The position numbers and the translations under genes were made by a program. The notes beneath the pieces are model-generated. The model ran no database searches. It had not been told where the DNA came from and worked only from the letters and a program-made list of their open reading frames with translations. From contig LT009756.1 of assembly GCA_900012615.1 (NCBI GenBank), forward strand, positions 798,263-844,586: DNA of 46,324 nt, written 5' to 3'. This DNA comes from Agrobacterium genomosp. 13 str. CFBP 6927 (GTDB lineage Bacteria; Pseudomonadota; Alphaproteobacteria; Rhizobiales; Rhizobiaceae). Below, in pieces: positions 31,586 to 39,986 of the stretch (the stretch's first letter is position 1; each line of letters begins with the position of its first letter).

Positions 31586-32578
31586 ATGACGACGACATCC
31601 GAATTCTCCCATGCGGCCGGCCATGAGCATGTTTTCCTCGGCCAGAATCATGAGCGTAACGAGAGGCGCGTGTGGATGGTGATTGCGCTCACCACCGTCA
31701 TGATGGTGGCCGAGATCGTTGCCGGCCACTGGTTCGGCTCCATGGCGCTGACGGCGGATGGCTGGCACATGTCCACTCATGCGGGCGCAATGCTGATTTC
31801 GGCGCTGGCCTATCTCTATGCCCGCCGTGAGGCGCGCAATCCGCGCTTCACCTTCGGCACCGGCAAGTTCGGCGATCTGGCGGGGTTCGCCAGCGCCATC
31901 GTGCTGGCAGTGGTGGCGCTGCTCATCGCCGTTGAAAGCGCGATGCGCCTCGTCAATCCGGTCGAAATCGACTTCAACCAGGCGATCCTCGTTGCCGTCA
32001 TCGGCCTTGCCGTCAACCTTGTCAGCGCCGTGCTCTTGAAAGACGACCATCATCATGATCACGGCCACGGTCATGGTCACGCCCATGGCTCGCACGCCCA
32101 TCACGATCACGGTTCGCACGCGCATCACGGTGAGCATGATGCAAAGGGCGGCAGGGACAACAATCTGCGCGCCGCCTATCTGCATGTGCTGGCCGATGCG
32201 CTGACCTCGGTTCTTGCCATCGTCGCGCTGCTGCTCGGCAAATGGAACGGCTGGTCTTTCCTCGATCCGGCAATGGGCATCGTCGGCGGTCTGGTCATCG
32301 CACGCTGGTCATGGGGGCTGGTCCGCTCCACGGCGACGACGCTGCTCGACGCCGTACCCCAGACGGAAGATCTGCCGCAGGAAATACGCGAAAGCGTGGA
32401 AACGGAAGAGGATCGCATCACCGACCTGCATGTCTGGCAGGTGGGGCCGGGGCATCACGCCGCCATCGTGGCAATCCAGTCGCAGGTGCCGAAAGCGCCG
32501 GCTTTCTACAAGCAGAAACTTGCAGCCATACATGAACTCTCGCATGTGACGGTCGAGGTCAGTCCGGCAAGGGCCTGA
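31586..32578 (+). CDS. dmeF: Cation diffusion facilitator DmeF (Ni/Co exporter)
   Basis: A 330-residue inner-membrane cation-proton antiporter of the CDF family with six helices. Metal-site motifs are ADGWHMSTHAG on helix 2 and HVLADALTSVLA on helix 5. Between helices 4 and 5 lies a cytoplasmic histidine-rich loop (residues about 155-184, with over a dozen His, HHHDHGHGHGHAHG), typical of DmeF. The C-terminal domain is the CDF ferredoxin-like fold (DRITDLHVWQVGPGHHA). It exports cobalt and nickel, and is induced through DmeR. It is followed by a repeat at 32628. Confidence 0.92.
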   Translation: MTTTSEFSHAAGHEHVFLGQNHERNERRVWMVIALTTVMMVAEIVAGHWFGSMALTADGWHMSTHAGAMLISALAYLYARREARNPRFTFGTGKFGDLAGFASAIVLAVVALLIAVESAMRLVNPVEIDFNQAILVAVIGLAVNLVSAVLLKDDHHHDHGHGHGHAHGSHAHHDHGSHAHHGEHDAKGGRDNNLRAAYLHVLADALTSVLAIVALLLGKWNGWSFLDPAMGIVGGLVIARWSWGLVRSTATTLLDAVPQTEDLPQEIRESVETEEDRITDLHVWQVGPGHHAAIVAIQSQVPKAPAFYKQKLAAIHELSHVTVEVSPARA

Positions 32579-32627
32579 TGGGAATCGACTATTTCAGTTT
32601 GTTGATCAAGGCGCTTGAATCTCTCCG

Positions 32628-32704
32628 CGTCATCCTCGGGCTTGACCAGAGGATCCATACCCGCTTGAAGCCTTGGATCCTCGGGTCAAGCCCGAGGATG
32701 ACGG
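32628..32704. repeat. Short palindromic repeat, CCTCGGG-arm type
   Basis: Arms CGTCATCCTCGGGCTTGACC and the near-complement of TCCTCGGGCTTGACCCGAGG enclose a short core (GATCCATACCC...). It lacks the two inner stems of the longer copies and is a compact member of the same repeat class. It occupies the gap after dmeF. Confidence 0.7.
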
Positions 32705-32740
32705 AGGTAGCGGTAGAGGCAGAGGCTTTGTTCTAAAAGC

Positions 32741-33013
32741 CTATTCGGTATATTCCGAATAGGCGCTGCGCACCCACTCGGCCTGCGCTTCCACTTCGAT
32801 CTCGGCAGAGGCCGCAGCAGGCGCGCTGCCATTGCCGACGGCCCACAACACATTGGCCAGCGAATGGGAAAGAATGGTGCTGGAAACGGTCGGGTTGCCG
32901 GGGCCACGCTTCACGGCCTGCTCTTCGGGCGCGCTCTGCGCGCTGCCGGCTTTTTCGATGTCGCGGATACGTCCCTGATAGTTGTATCCGCCGATATTGC
33001 TTTCGATCTGCAT
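32741..33013 (-). CDS. Small protein of unknown function
   Basis: A 90-residue cytoplasmic protein that I do not recognise. It has a tyrosine/glycine-rich start (NIGGYNYQGR), a Pro/Gly-rich middle (RGPGNPTVSS), a helix with SHSLANVLWAVGNGSAPAAA and an acidic end (AEWVRSAYSEYTE). The LA--LW patch and the following Ala/Ser-rich stretch resemble the protein at 30769-31122, on the other side of dmeRF. No clear ribosome-binding site precedes the ATG at 33013, so the start is uncertain. Confidence 0.6.
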   Translation of the reverse strand: MQIESNIGGYNYQGRIRDIEKAGSAQSAPEEQAVKRGPGNPTVSSTILSHSLANVLWAVGNGSAPAAASAEIEVEAQAEWVRSAYSEYTE

Positions 33014-33230
33014 GTCGGTGATTCCGCGTTCAAAAGTTAACGAATGGTTAACGACGGCGACTTGTCCGAAACTTGCGCTTGCTGCGCTGCAACGACGTTC
33101 CCGGCTTGACAGCCGGCAAAGGGGTGCTTCGTTTTTGCCTAATGAAGACGGGGCAGGAGGAGATTGCCAGCTTTGTCCCTCGCGGCATTGCAGTCCGGTT
33201 TAAATTTCTGGCGCCGTGAACACCTCACTC

Positions 33231-33346
33231 CCGTCATTCCGGCCTTGAGCCGGAATCCAGCCGACTCGCGTCTGCGCGGCGAGAGAGTCCTTTCAGCCCA
33301 AGGACTTGGGCTGGCTGGATACCGGCTCAAGGCCGGTATGACGGAA
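33231..33346. repeat. Mosaic palindromic repeat, CCGG-arm type, core reversed
   Basis: The left arm (CCGTCATTCCGGCCTTGAGC...) and right arm (...GGCCGGTATGACGGAA) match those of the copy at 5321-5438 base for base in orientation, but the core is inverted: the CGTCTGCGCGGCG part comes first and AGCCCAAG...TTGGGCT second. It lies downstream of proV, in the 375-base gap 33014-33388. Confidence 0.85.
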
Positions 33347-33388
33347 CGAGGAAATCTCGCGGACGCGGCCAATCCGTCCGGTGCCGGA

Positions 33389-34501
33389 TTACGCCGTTTC
33401 CTTCTCCACCGGCACAACCGTTTCCTGGAGCTTCTCCGGCTCCTCTGCCGCTTCCGCCTTCACCTCAACCTCAACCTCCTGCGGCGCGGGCGTCACCATG
33501 GCCGCCACCAGCGTGTCCAGCCCGATGCTGCCGACGGGCTTTCCGTCCTCGTCCACCACATGCGCGGTCGTCTCGTTGGCTTCCGACATGTCGCGGGCAA
33601 TGGTTTCCAGCGTCGCGTTTTCCGGCACGGACATGCCCTCGGGGCGGCTTTCAAGCGGCTCCATCACCGTGGTCGCCTGCAGCACGCGGCCGCGATTGAC
33701 GTCGCGCACGAAGTCGGTGACGTAACCATCGGCCGGGGAGAGAATGATGCTCTGGCCGTCGCCCTGCTGCACCACTTCGCCGTCCTTCAGAATGGCGATA
33801 TGGTCGCCGAGCCTGAGCGCCTCGTCCAGATCGTGGGTGATGAACACCACGGTCTTTTTCAGTTCCTGCTGCAGATCGAGCAGCATGGTCTGCATGTCGA
33901 CGCGGATCAGCGGATCGAGCGCCGAATAGGCCTCGTCCATCAGGAGGATATCAGCGTCATTGGCAAGTGCACGGGCAAGGCCGACACGCTGCTGCATGCC
34001 GCCGGAAAGCTGGTTCGGATAATAATCCTCGTAACCGGCAAGGCCGACACGCTCCAGCCAGTAGCGGCCCTTTTCCTCGCTTCTGCCGCGCGGTACGCCC
34101 TGGATGTCGAGCCCGTAGACGCTGTTTTCCAGCACGGTGCGGTGCGGCAGAAGGCCGAATTTCTGGAACACCATCGCCGTCTTGTGGCGGCGGAACTGCC
34201 GGAGCGCCGAAGCGCTCATGCCGCAGATATCCTCGCCGTCATAGAGAACCTCGCCCGCCGTCGGGTCGATCAGCCGGTTGATGTGGCGGATCAGCGTCGA
34301 CTTGCCGGAGCCGGAAAGGCCCATGACGACGGTGATCTTGCCGCCCGGCATGGTGATGTTGATGTTGTTGAGGCCAAGCACGTGGTTGTGTTTGTCGTTC
34401 AGCTCCACCTTGTCCATGCCGGATCGCACCGCTTCGAGGTACTTCTCGGGATGCTTGCCGAAGATCTTGTAGAGGTTGCGGATTTCGATGCTTTTAGCCA
34501 T
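33389..34501 (-). CDS. proV: Betaine/proline ABC transporter ATPase, ProV-like
   Basis: A 370-residue ABC ATPase of the ProV/OpuA type. Walker A is GLSGSGKST, the signature LSGGMQQRVGLARAL and Walker B ILLMDEAYSALDPL, the DEA-SALD variant common in this group. The C-terminal third (about 250-345) is a CBS-like sensor region, and the tail is acidic and Val/Ala-rich. It energises uptake of a quaternary ammonium compound or proline through ProW and ProX. The ATG overlaps the last 8 bases of proW (ATGGCTAA), showing translational coupling. The exact substrate (choline, glycine betaine, proline betaine) is not decided by sequence. Confidence 0.92.
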   Translation of the reverse strand: MAKSIEIRNLYKIFGKHPEKYLEAVRSGMDKVELNDKHNHVLGLNNINITMPGGKITVVMGLSGSGKSTLIRHINRLIDPTAGEVLYDGEDICGMSASALRQFRRHKTAMVFQKFGLLPHRTVLENSVYGLDIQGVPRGRSEEKGRYWLERVGLAGYEDYYPNQLSGGMQQRVGLARALANDADILLMDEAYSALDPLIRVDMQTMLLDLQQELKKTVVFITHDLDEALRLGDHIAILKDGEVVQQGDGQSIILSPADGYVTDFVRDVNRGRVLQATTVMEPLESRPEGMSVPENATLETIARDMSEANETTAHVVDEDGKPVGSIGLDTLVAAMVTPAPQEVEVEVKAEAAEEPEKLQETVVPVEKETA

Positions 34502-35402
34502 GGGAGACCTCGCGGTATTTCTGCAGGCGCTTGCCAAAAGCCTGGCTCGCCCGGTCGAACATGATGGCGATGGCGACCAGAGCGAAACCGTTCAGGAAGC
34601 CCACCGTGAAGAACTGGTTATTGATGGCCTGCAGCACGTTCTTGCCGAGCCCGCCGACACCGACCATGGAGGCGACGACGACCATGGCGAGCGCCATCAT
34701 GATGGTCTGGTTGATGCCGGTCATGATGGTGGGCAGCGCCAGCGGCAGCTGCACATTGAACAGCTTCTGGCCGTTGGAGGAACCGAAGGCGTCTGCCGCT
34801 TCCAGCACCTCCCGGTCCACCAGGCGAATGCCAAGGCTGGTGAGGCGAATGACCGGCGGAATGGCATAGATCACCACTGCGATCAGGCCCGGTACCTTGC
34901 CGATGCCGAAAATCACCACCACGGGGATGAGATAAACGAAGCTGGGCAGGGTCTGCATCACGTCGAGCACGGGATTGATGAGGCGTTGCAGGCGTTCCGA
35001 ACGACCCATCAGGATGCCGAGCGGCAGGCCGATGACGATGGCGATCAGGGTGGCGATGGCGACGATGGACAGCGTCGTCATGGCGTCGCGCCAGAGACCG
35101 ACCGCACCGATCATCAGCAGGGCGAGCGCCGTGCCGCCGGTAATCCTGAAGCTGCGACCGGCCAGATGCACGATGGCGAGAATGATGAGGAGCGTGATGA
35201 TCCACGGTGTCTGGATGAACAGCCGCTCCGAGGAATTGAGGAAGAGCTGCAGCGGATGCACGATCACATCGATCGCATCGCCATAGTTGCGCACGATGTC
35301 GCGAAAACCATCATCGATGGTCTTGCGTGCCACACGCATCGTGGAATTGTCGATGGCCGGGAACTTGCAGAGCATGTCCGGCAGGTAATTGCAGAGGGCC
35401 AT
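34494..35402 (-). CDS. proW: Betaine/proline ABC transporter permease, ProW-like
   Basis: A 302-residue inner-membrane permease with about seven helices. An N-terminal cytoplasmic part (PDMLCKFPAIDNSTMRV) is followed by PWIITLLIILAIVHLAGRSF and further helices; the conserved EAA loop is EVLEAADAFGSSNGQKLFNVQLPLALP, split by the family's typical spacing. It forms the channel of the transporter. It overlaps proV by 8 bases at the 3' end. The gap to proX upstream (35403-35648) holds a large palindromic repeat, so this gene may be expressed less than proX. Confidence 0.92.
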   Translation of the reverse strand: MALCNYLPDMLCKFPAIDNSTMRVARKTIDDGFRDIVRNYGDAIDVIVHPLQLFLNSSERLFIQTPWIITLLIILAIVHLAGRSFRITGGTALALLMIGAVGLWRDAMTTLSIVAIATLIAIVIGLPLGILMGRSERLQRLINPVLDVMQTLPSFVYLIPVVVIFGIGKVPGLIAVVIYAIPPVIRLTSLGIRLVDREVLEAADAFGSSNGQKLFNVQLPLALPTIMTGINQTIMMALAMVVVASMVGVGGLGKNVLQAINNQFFTVGFLNGFALVAIAIMFDRASQAFGKRLQKYREVSHG

Positions 35403-35463
35403 TATTGTTGTTTTCCCTTTGGGTTATTGGGTGGTGAGCGGTGGAAGCTGGAGCGCGGGGCAC

Positions 35464-35616
35464 CCCCCTCTGTCCTGCCGGACATCTCCCCCACAAGGGG
35501 GGAGATCGATCCGAGGCAAAGTCTCGCCCATCAAACACGTTGCGGATTTGTGAGAAGGGTGCGCCAAGCCGATCTCCCTCCTTGTGGGGGAGATGCCCGG
35601 CAGGGCAGAGGGGGGT
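35464..35616. repeat. Large palindromic repeat between proX and proW
   Basis: CCCCCCTCTGTCCTGCCGG...ATCTCCCCCACAAGG (35464-35498) and its near-complement ending GGCAGGGCAGAGGGGGG (to 35616) enclose a 70-base asymmetric core. It is a second class of repeat, distinct from the CCGG and CCTGTG types. A half copy is at 42988-43008. Its position within an operon suggests mRNA stability or processing. Confidence 0.75.
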
Positions 35617-35648
35617 AAGCGGCTTGCGCCGACTCCCCCATCAACCAA

Positions 35649-36659
35649 TCACATCGAAGCCTTGATCTTCTCCGCCACCTCGGCCGGAACCCACTTCGTC
35701 CAGATGTCCTCATGGTTCTCGAGGAAATACTCCGCGCCGTCCTCGTTGGTGCCCTGGTTCTCATCCATCCAGGCGAGGATTTCGGCGACCGTCTTGTTGT
35801 CCCAGTTGCGGGCCTTGATGTAGTCCAGCGTCACGCCGGCCTTGCCTTCGAAATCCTTGGTGATGACGGTAAAGACATCGGCCACCGGATAGGCGTTGAC
35901 CTTGGCATCGGCGCAATCGACCTTGGCGGTGCATTCGTCATAATGGGCGCGATCGAGTTCGACGCCGTCATCCAGCTTCACCATCTCATATTTGCCGAGA
36001 ATGGCGGTGGGCGACCAGTAATAGCCGAGCCAGCCCTGCTTCTTTTCAAACGCATTGGCGATGGAGCCGTCGAGGCCGGCGGCCGAGCCGGTGTCGACCA
36101 GGGTGAAGCCCTTTTTGTCGCCCTCGCGCGCCTTGTAGAGATTGGCGGTGGTCACCTGGCAGTTCCAGCCGGACGGGCAATTATGCACGGCGCCCTTGCT
36201 GGCGTCTTCCGGGGCAGGGAAAAGTTCGGGATGTTTCAGCGCATCCTCGACGGTCTTGATATCAGGGTGCGCGTCGGCGATGAATTTCGGGATCCACCAG
36301 CCTTCGACGCCGCCATCGGTGAGGATTTTAGACGCCTCGATCATGCGGCCTTCCTTGACGGCAGCATCGAGCGGCTCGCGCACGGCGTTCACCCACAATT
36401 CGGGCGCCATGTCCGGCTGGCCCTTTTCGTTCATGGAGGCGAAGGTCGGCATGGTATCGCCGCTGACGACATTGACCGTGCAGTCATAGCCGTTTTCCAT
36501 GATGAACTTGTCGACGTAAGCCGCGACACCGGCGGATGCCCAGTTCATTTCGGCGATGGAGATGCTGCCGCACTCTTCGGCGGCATTGGCGGAATTTGCT
36601 GCACCGGCAGCGATGATAAAGCCCGTTACGAGAATGGTCGAGGCGAGGAGTTTCTTCAT
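35649..36659 (-). CDS. proX: Betaine/proline ABC transporter substrate-binding protein, ProX-like
   Basis: A 336-residue periplasmic binding protein of the OpuAC/ProX family. A Sec signal peptide runs to about residue 29 (AAGAANSANAAEE); the frame is open further upstream to 36908, but only MKKLLAST begins a signal sequence. Aromatic residues that could form the ligand's cation cage include W in EMNWASAG, W in APELWVN, WW in VEGWWIP and W in GWLGYYW. Mature Cys pairs (EECGS, YDCTV, HNCPSGWNCQV) suggest disulfides. It delivers betaine-type solutes to ProWV, with roles in osmoprotection or catabolism. Confidence 0.92.
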   Translation of the reverse strand: MKKLLASTILVTGFIIAAGAANSANAAEECGSISIAEMNWASAGVAAYVDKFIMENGYDCTVNVVSGDTMPTFASMNEKGQPDMAPELWVNAVREPLDAAVKEGRMIEASKILTDGGVEGWWIPKFIADAHPDIKTVEDALKHPELFPAPEDASKGAVHNCPSGWNCQVTTANLYKAREGDKKGFTLVDTGSAAGLDGSIANAFEKKQGWLGYYWSPTAILGKYEMVKLDDGVELDRAHYDECTAKVDCADAKVNAYPVADVFTVITKDFEGKAGVTLDYIKARNWDNKTVAEILAWMDENQGTNEDGAEYFLENHEDIWTKWVPAEVAEKIKASM

Positions 36660-37155
36660 GTGTAAGACCCCCAAGTCTGATGCAGTGTTTTCAATTGGCA
36701 AAGCGGGAGCACTGCAAAGCCCGGATTGCCAAGGGCGAACTGACATGGCGCGTGGAAAAGCCGAAAAATGACGGCAAGAAGAATATCCGCAGAACACGCT
36801 GCGGCATTGCCGCAGGATATGCGGCGAAAAGGCGCATGAATATGTCAACGACCGGCATAATACGGCCAAAAAGTGATATTGCAACGCGAAATGGCGCATC
36901 GCAGCCATGCGTTCGATTCCCGGAACATTTTTCCGTCTGGCGTAATACTGAAAATATATTTGTAATTTACTGAGGTGTATTTTGAATTTCAGTAGTTTGA
37001 AATAAAAATCCGTTATGTCGTTAAGTGGTATTTAAAGAAAAAATACCGGCGCGATTTTGTGGAAAAAATATTCAGAAACGGGTTTTCGAAGGGTATTTTT
37101 ATACTGTTTTTGGTTCGGGCGACGGCTCTCCGCCGCCCGTTCCGCCATCAGCGGG
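36660..37155. other. AT-rich intergenic region upstream of proX
   Basis: This 496-base gap holds the likely promoter of the transporter operon on the minus side and the 3' end of ptrB on the far side. From about 36940 to 37090 it is notably AT-rich (runs of AAAAATA, ATATATTT), unlike the GC-rich surroundings. CGGGCG (about 37117-37122) and CGCCCG (37134-37139) form a hairpin after ptrB without a T-run. I see no gene. Confidence 0.5.
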
Positions 37156-39255
37156 TCACGCCGCGTCCTTGCCGGCCACCTTCAGCGCAAAGGCATATTC
37201 GAAGGCGATTTCTTCCAGCCGCTGGAAACGGCCCGACTTGCCGCCATGGCCGGCCGCCATGTTGGTTTTCAGCAGGATGGGGGCTTCTCCCGTGGTCTTC
37301 TCACGCAGCTTCGCCACCCATTTGGTCGGCTCCCAATAGGTCACGCGCGGATCGGTGAGGCCGGAAAGCGCAAGGATAGGCGGGTAAGGCTTCGTACCCA
37401 CATTGTCATAGGGGCTGTAGGCGGCAATCCAGCCATATTCCTCTGCCGATTCCAGCGGATTGCCCCATTCCGGCCATTCCGGCGGGGTGAGCGGCAAAGT
37501 GTCATCAAGCATGGTGGTCAGCACATCCACGAAAGGAACGGCGGCGATGATGCCGGCGAATTTTTCCGGCGCCATATTGGCGACAGCACCCATCAGCATG
37601 CCGCCGGCCGAGCCGCCTTCTGCGATGATGCCCCCATAGGAGGTGAAACCCTCCTGAACCAGATGGTCGGCAGCGGCGATGAAATCCTTGAAGGTGTTCT
37701 GCTTGGCTTCCATCTTGCCGGTTTCGTACCATTCGAAACCCTTGTCCTTGCCGCCACGAATATGGGCGATGGCATAGATGAAACCACGGTCGGCGAGCGA
37801 CAGCGTGGTGGTGGAGAAGGAGGCGGGAATGGTGATGCCGTAAGCGCCATAGCCGTAGAGCAGGCAGGGGGCGGAACCGTCAAGCGCCACATCCTTGCGA
37901 TAGAGCAGGGAGACCGGCACCAGCTCGCCATCATGGGCAGGCGCCATGATGCGGCGGGTGATGTAATCGTCCGGATTGTGGCCGGAGGGCACTTCCTGCG
38001 TTTTCAGCAGCGTGCGCTCGCGCGTCACCATGTCGTAATCGAACAGCTGGCTCGGCGTCGTCATCGAGGAATAGGAGAAGCGGATGACATCGGTGTCATA
38101 TTCCGCCGCGCCATGCAGGCCAAGCGAATAGGCTTCCTCGGCAAAGGCGATCGAATGTTCCTCGCCCGTGCGACGATCGCGGATGACGATGCGCGGCAGG
38201 CCATCGCGGCGCTCAAGCCAGATCAGGTGACGGGCATAGGCATCGACGGAGAGAATAAGGCGGCCCGGCTCATGCGGGACGATCTCTTTCCAGTTCTCTT
38301 TGCCCGGTGCCGTGACCGGCGCTTCCACAATGCGGAAATCCTTGGCATCGCCGTCATTGGTGAGGATGAAGAAGACATCGCCACCTTCGCACATCGAATA
38401 TTCGATGCCCTCTTCGCGCTCCGCCACGATAGCAGGCTCGGCGGTCAGGTCTTTGGTGGAGAGAATGCGATATTCGCTGGTCTCATGGTCGTGAATGTCG
38501 ATGAAGATGAAATCGTCGAGAACCGACGCGCCGACGCCCATGAAGAAACCGGGATCCTTTTCCTCATAAACCAGCCGGTCGGCCGACTGCGGCTCGCCGA
38601 TGATATGGTGGAAGACCTTGGAGGGGCGGTGGTTCTCGTCCTGCAGCGTATAAAAGAAGCTCTTGCCATCGGGCGCCCATGCGCCGCCGCCGCCGGTGTT
38701 TTCCACGACATCGGCAAGGTCTTCGCCGGTCTCGAGGTTGCGGATGCGCAGGGTGAAATATTCCGAGCCCTTGTCGTCATAACCCCAGATGCCGTGACTG
38801 TGATCGGAGGACTGGTCGAGACCGGCAAGACGGAAATAATCCTTGCCCTCGGCCTCTTTGTCGCCGTTCAGCAGCACGTGTTTTTCGCCGCCGCCGCGCG
38901 GGGTGCGGAAATAATGCGGCTGCTCGCCGCCGGTCACGAACAATGTCCCGTAAGCATAAGGACCGTCATTGACCGGCACGGAGGAATCGTCCTGCTTGAT
39001 GCGGCCCTTCATTTCCTCGAACAGTTTTTCCTGAAGCGCCTTGGTGTCACCCATGGCCGCTTCCATATAGGCGTTCTCCGCTTCCAGATGGGCGCGGATC
39101 GACGGGTCGAGCAGGGTAGGGTCCTTGAACATGGCCTGCCAGTTATCGGCCCGGAACCATGCGTAATCGTCGGTGCGGGTAATGCCGTGATGCGTGTCCT
39201 GAACGGGCCGTTTTTCGGCGGTCGGGGCGGCGGGCAGGTTCTTGAAAATCGGCAA
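37156..39255 (-). CDS. ptrB: Oligopeptidase B (protease II)
   Basis: A 699-residue cytoplasmic serine peptidase of the prolyl-oligopeptidase family (S9A), which cleaves peptides after Lys or Arg. The first two-thirds is the seven-bladed propeller that gates the active site; the catalytic domain has the nucleophile in EGGSAGGMLMGAVAN, Asp in LSGLTDPRV and His in AAGHGGKSGR. The E. coli enzyme is 686 residues. No good ATG lies near the homology start LPIFKNLPAAPTA; I use TTG 39255, with a GTG at 39363 as the longer option (735 residues). Hence the 5' end is uncertain by about 36 codons. It is divergent from the DUF930 gene. Confidence 0.9.
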   Translation of the reverse strand: MPIFKNLPAAPTAEKRPVQDTHHGITRTDDYAWFRADNWQAMFKDPTLLDPSIRAHLEAENAYMEAAMGDTKALQEKLFEEMKGRIKQDDSSVPVNDGPYAYGTLFVTGGEQPHYFRTPRGGGEKHVLLNGDKEAEGKDYFRLAGLDQSSDHSHGIWGYDDKGSEYFTLRIRNLETGEDLADVVENTGGGGAWAPDGKSFFYTLQDENHRPSKVFHHIIGEPQSADRLVYEEKDPGFFMGVGASVLDDFIFIDIHDHETSEYRILSTKDLTAEPAIVAEREEGIEYSMCEGGDVFFILTNDGDAKDFRIVEAPVTAPGKENWKEIVPHEPGRLILSVDAYARHLIWLERRDGLPRIVIRDRRTGEEHSIAFAEEAYSLGLHGAAEYDTDVIRFSYSSMTTPSQLFDYDMVTRERTLLKTQEVPSGHNPDDYITRRIMAPAHDGELVPVSLLYRKDVALDGSAPCLLYGYGAYGITIPASFSTTTLSLADRGFIYAIAHIRGGKDKGFEWYETGKMEAKQNTFKDFIAAADHLVQEGFTSYGGIIAEGGSAGGMLMGAVANMAPEKFAGIIAAVPFVDVLTTMLDDTLPLTPPEWPEWGNPLESAEEYGWIAAYSPYDNVGTKPYPPILALSGLTDPRVTYWEPTKWVAKLREKTTGEAPILLKTNMAAGHGGKSGRFQRLEEIAFEYAFALKVAGKDAA

Positions 39256-39479
39256 GGGAAACTCGCTTTCGTATGAAGAATTCTTGGGCGGCACCAAGAT
39301 GTAGAGCGGGGCTTGCGGCCGATCAAGTTTCAAATCTCCACAGGCGGAATGCGGCTTGGGCACAATTTCGTCAGCTTTCGATCACATTTTGGCAATATCC
39401 GGCAAATCAGCGATGATGGATGCAGGCCGCCCGGCCTGCCGCCCACCACAAGAACAAACGAAAAAACTGACAGGATCCC

Positions 39480-39881
39480 ATGCGAAAGCTTTTTCCCGCT
39501 GCCCTTTCTGCCTTTTTCCTTGGCTTGCAGACCTTCACGCCTGCTTTCGCGATCGACGCCAGCGTCATGCGGCAGTTGAACGCGCTTGCCCCCGAGGAGC
39601 GGCTGGAACAGCGCTGCGATATCGAGGCGATGGAAAGGATAGCGACCGAGCAGAAGGGCATGCGGCCGGACAAGGTCATCGCCTATACTTTCGGTGATCC
39701 GGAAGTTGGCAAGAACTCCATCAAGGCGCCGGGCGCGGTCTTCAGAAGTTCGGGCGAATGGTACAAGCTGAAATACAAGTGCCAGCTGAAGAGCGACAGC
39801 CTCAGCATCCAGTCCTTCGATTACCGCGTCGGCGATAAAATTCCCGAGGAGCAGTGGAAGAAGTTGTATCTTTATGACTAA
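39480..39881 (+). CDS. Exported DUF930 protein
   Basis: A 133-residue exported protein of the DUF930 family, which is specific to rhizobia and relatives and has no known function. A Sec signal peptide ends at about residue 24 (FTPAFAID). The mature protein carries ALAPEERLEQRCDIEAMERI, DKVIAYTF, and the family's WYKLKYKCQL with a second Cys, so a disulfide between the two cysteines is plausible. It is divergent from ptrB; the 225-base gap holds no other gene. It is followed 105 bases on by the DapA-like gene. Confidence 0.87.
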   Translation: MRKLFPAALSAFFLGLQTFTPAFAIDASVMRQLNALAPEERLEQRCDIEAMERIATEQKGMRPDKVIAYTFGDPEVGKNSIKAPGAVFRSSGEWYKLKYKCQLKSDSLSIQSFDYRVGDKIPEEQWKKLYLYD

Positions 39882-39986
39882 CCAAGGATTTTTTCGGTTG
39901 CCGGCAGGCGTTTAGCCTCCGCTTTTCTTGCCGCTCCGCCACCGGCTCTGTAACCCTGCTTGCCGATCAAAGCGAGGGAGACGGGC

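Noticed and set aside
33164..34564. Plus-strand frame of 466 codons through a repeat and across proV
   Set aside because: It runs through the palindromic repeat and the antisense of the ATPase; composition is typical of a shadow frame.
37117..37139. Terminator for ptrB
   Set aside because: CGGGCG/CGCCCG can pair, but on the minus strand it is followed by A-rich rather than T-rich sequence, so it is not an intrinsic terminator.
37057..39276. Open frame of about 740 codons opposite ptrB
   Set aside because: It mirrors the coding strand of ptrB, lacks domain motifs and starts in the AT-rich gap; the minus-strand frame has the full catalytic triad.
39465..39476. AAACTGACAGG before the DUF930 gene as a WYL site
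   Set aside because: It is a single half-site with no partner repeat and no WYL gene nearby; chance occurrence is likely.
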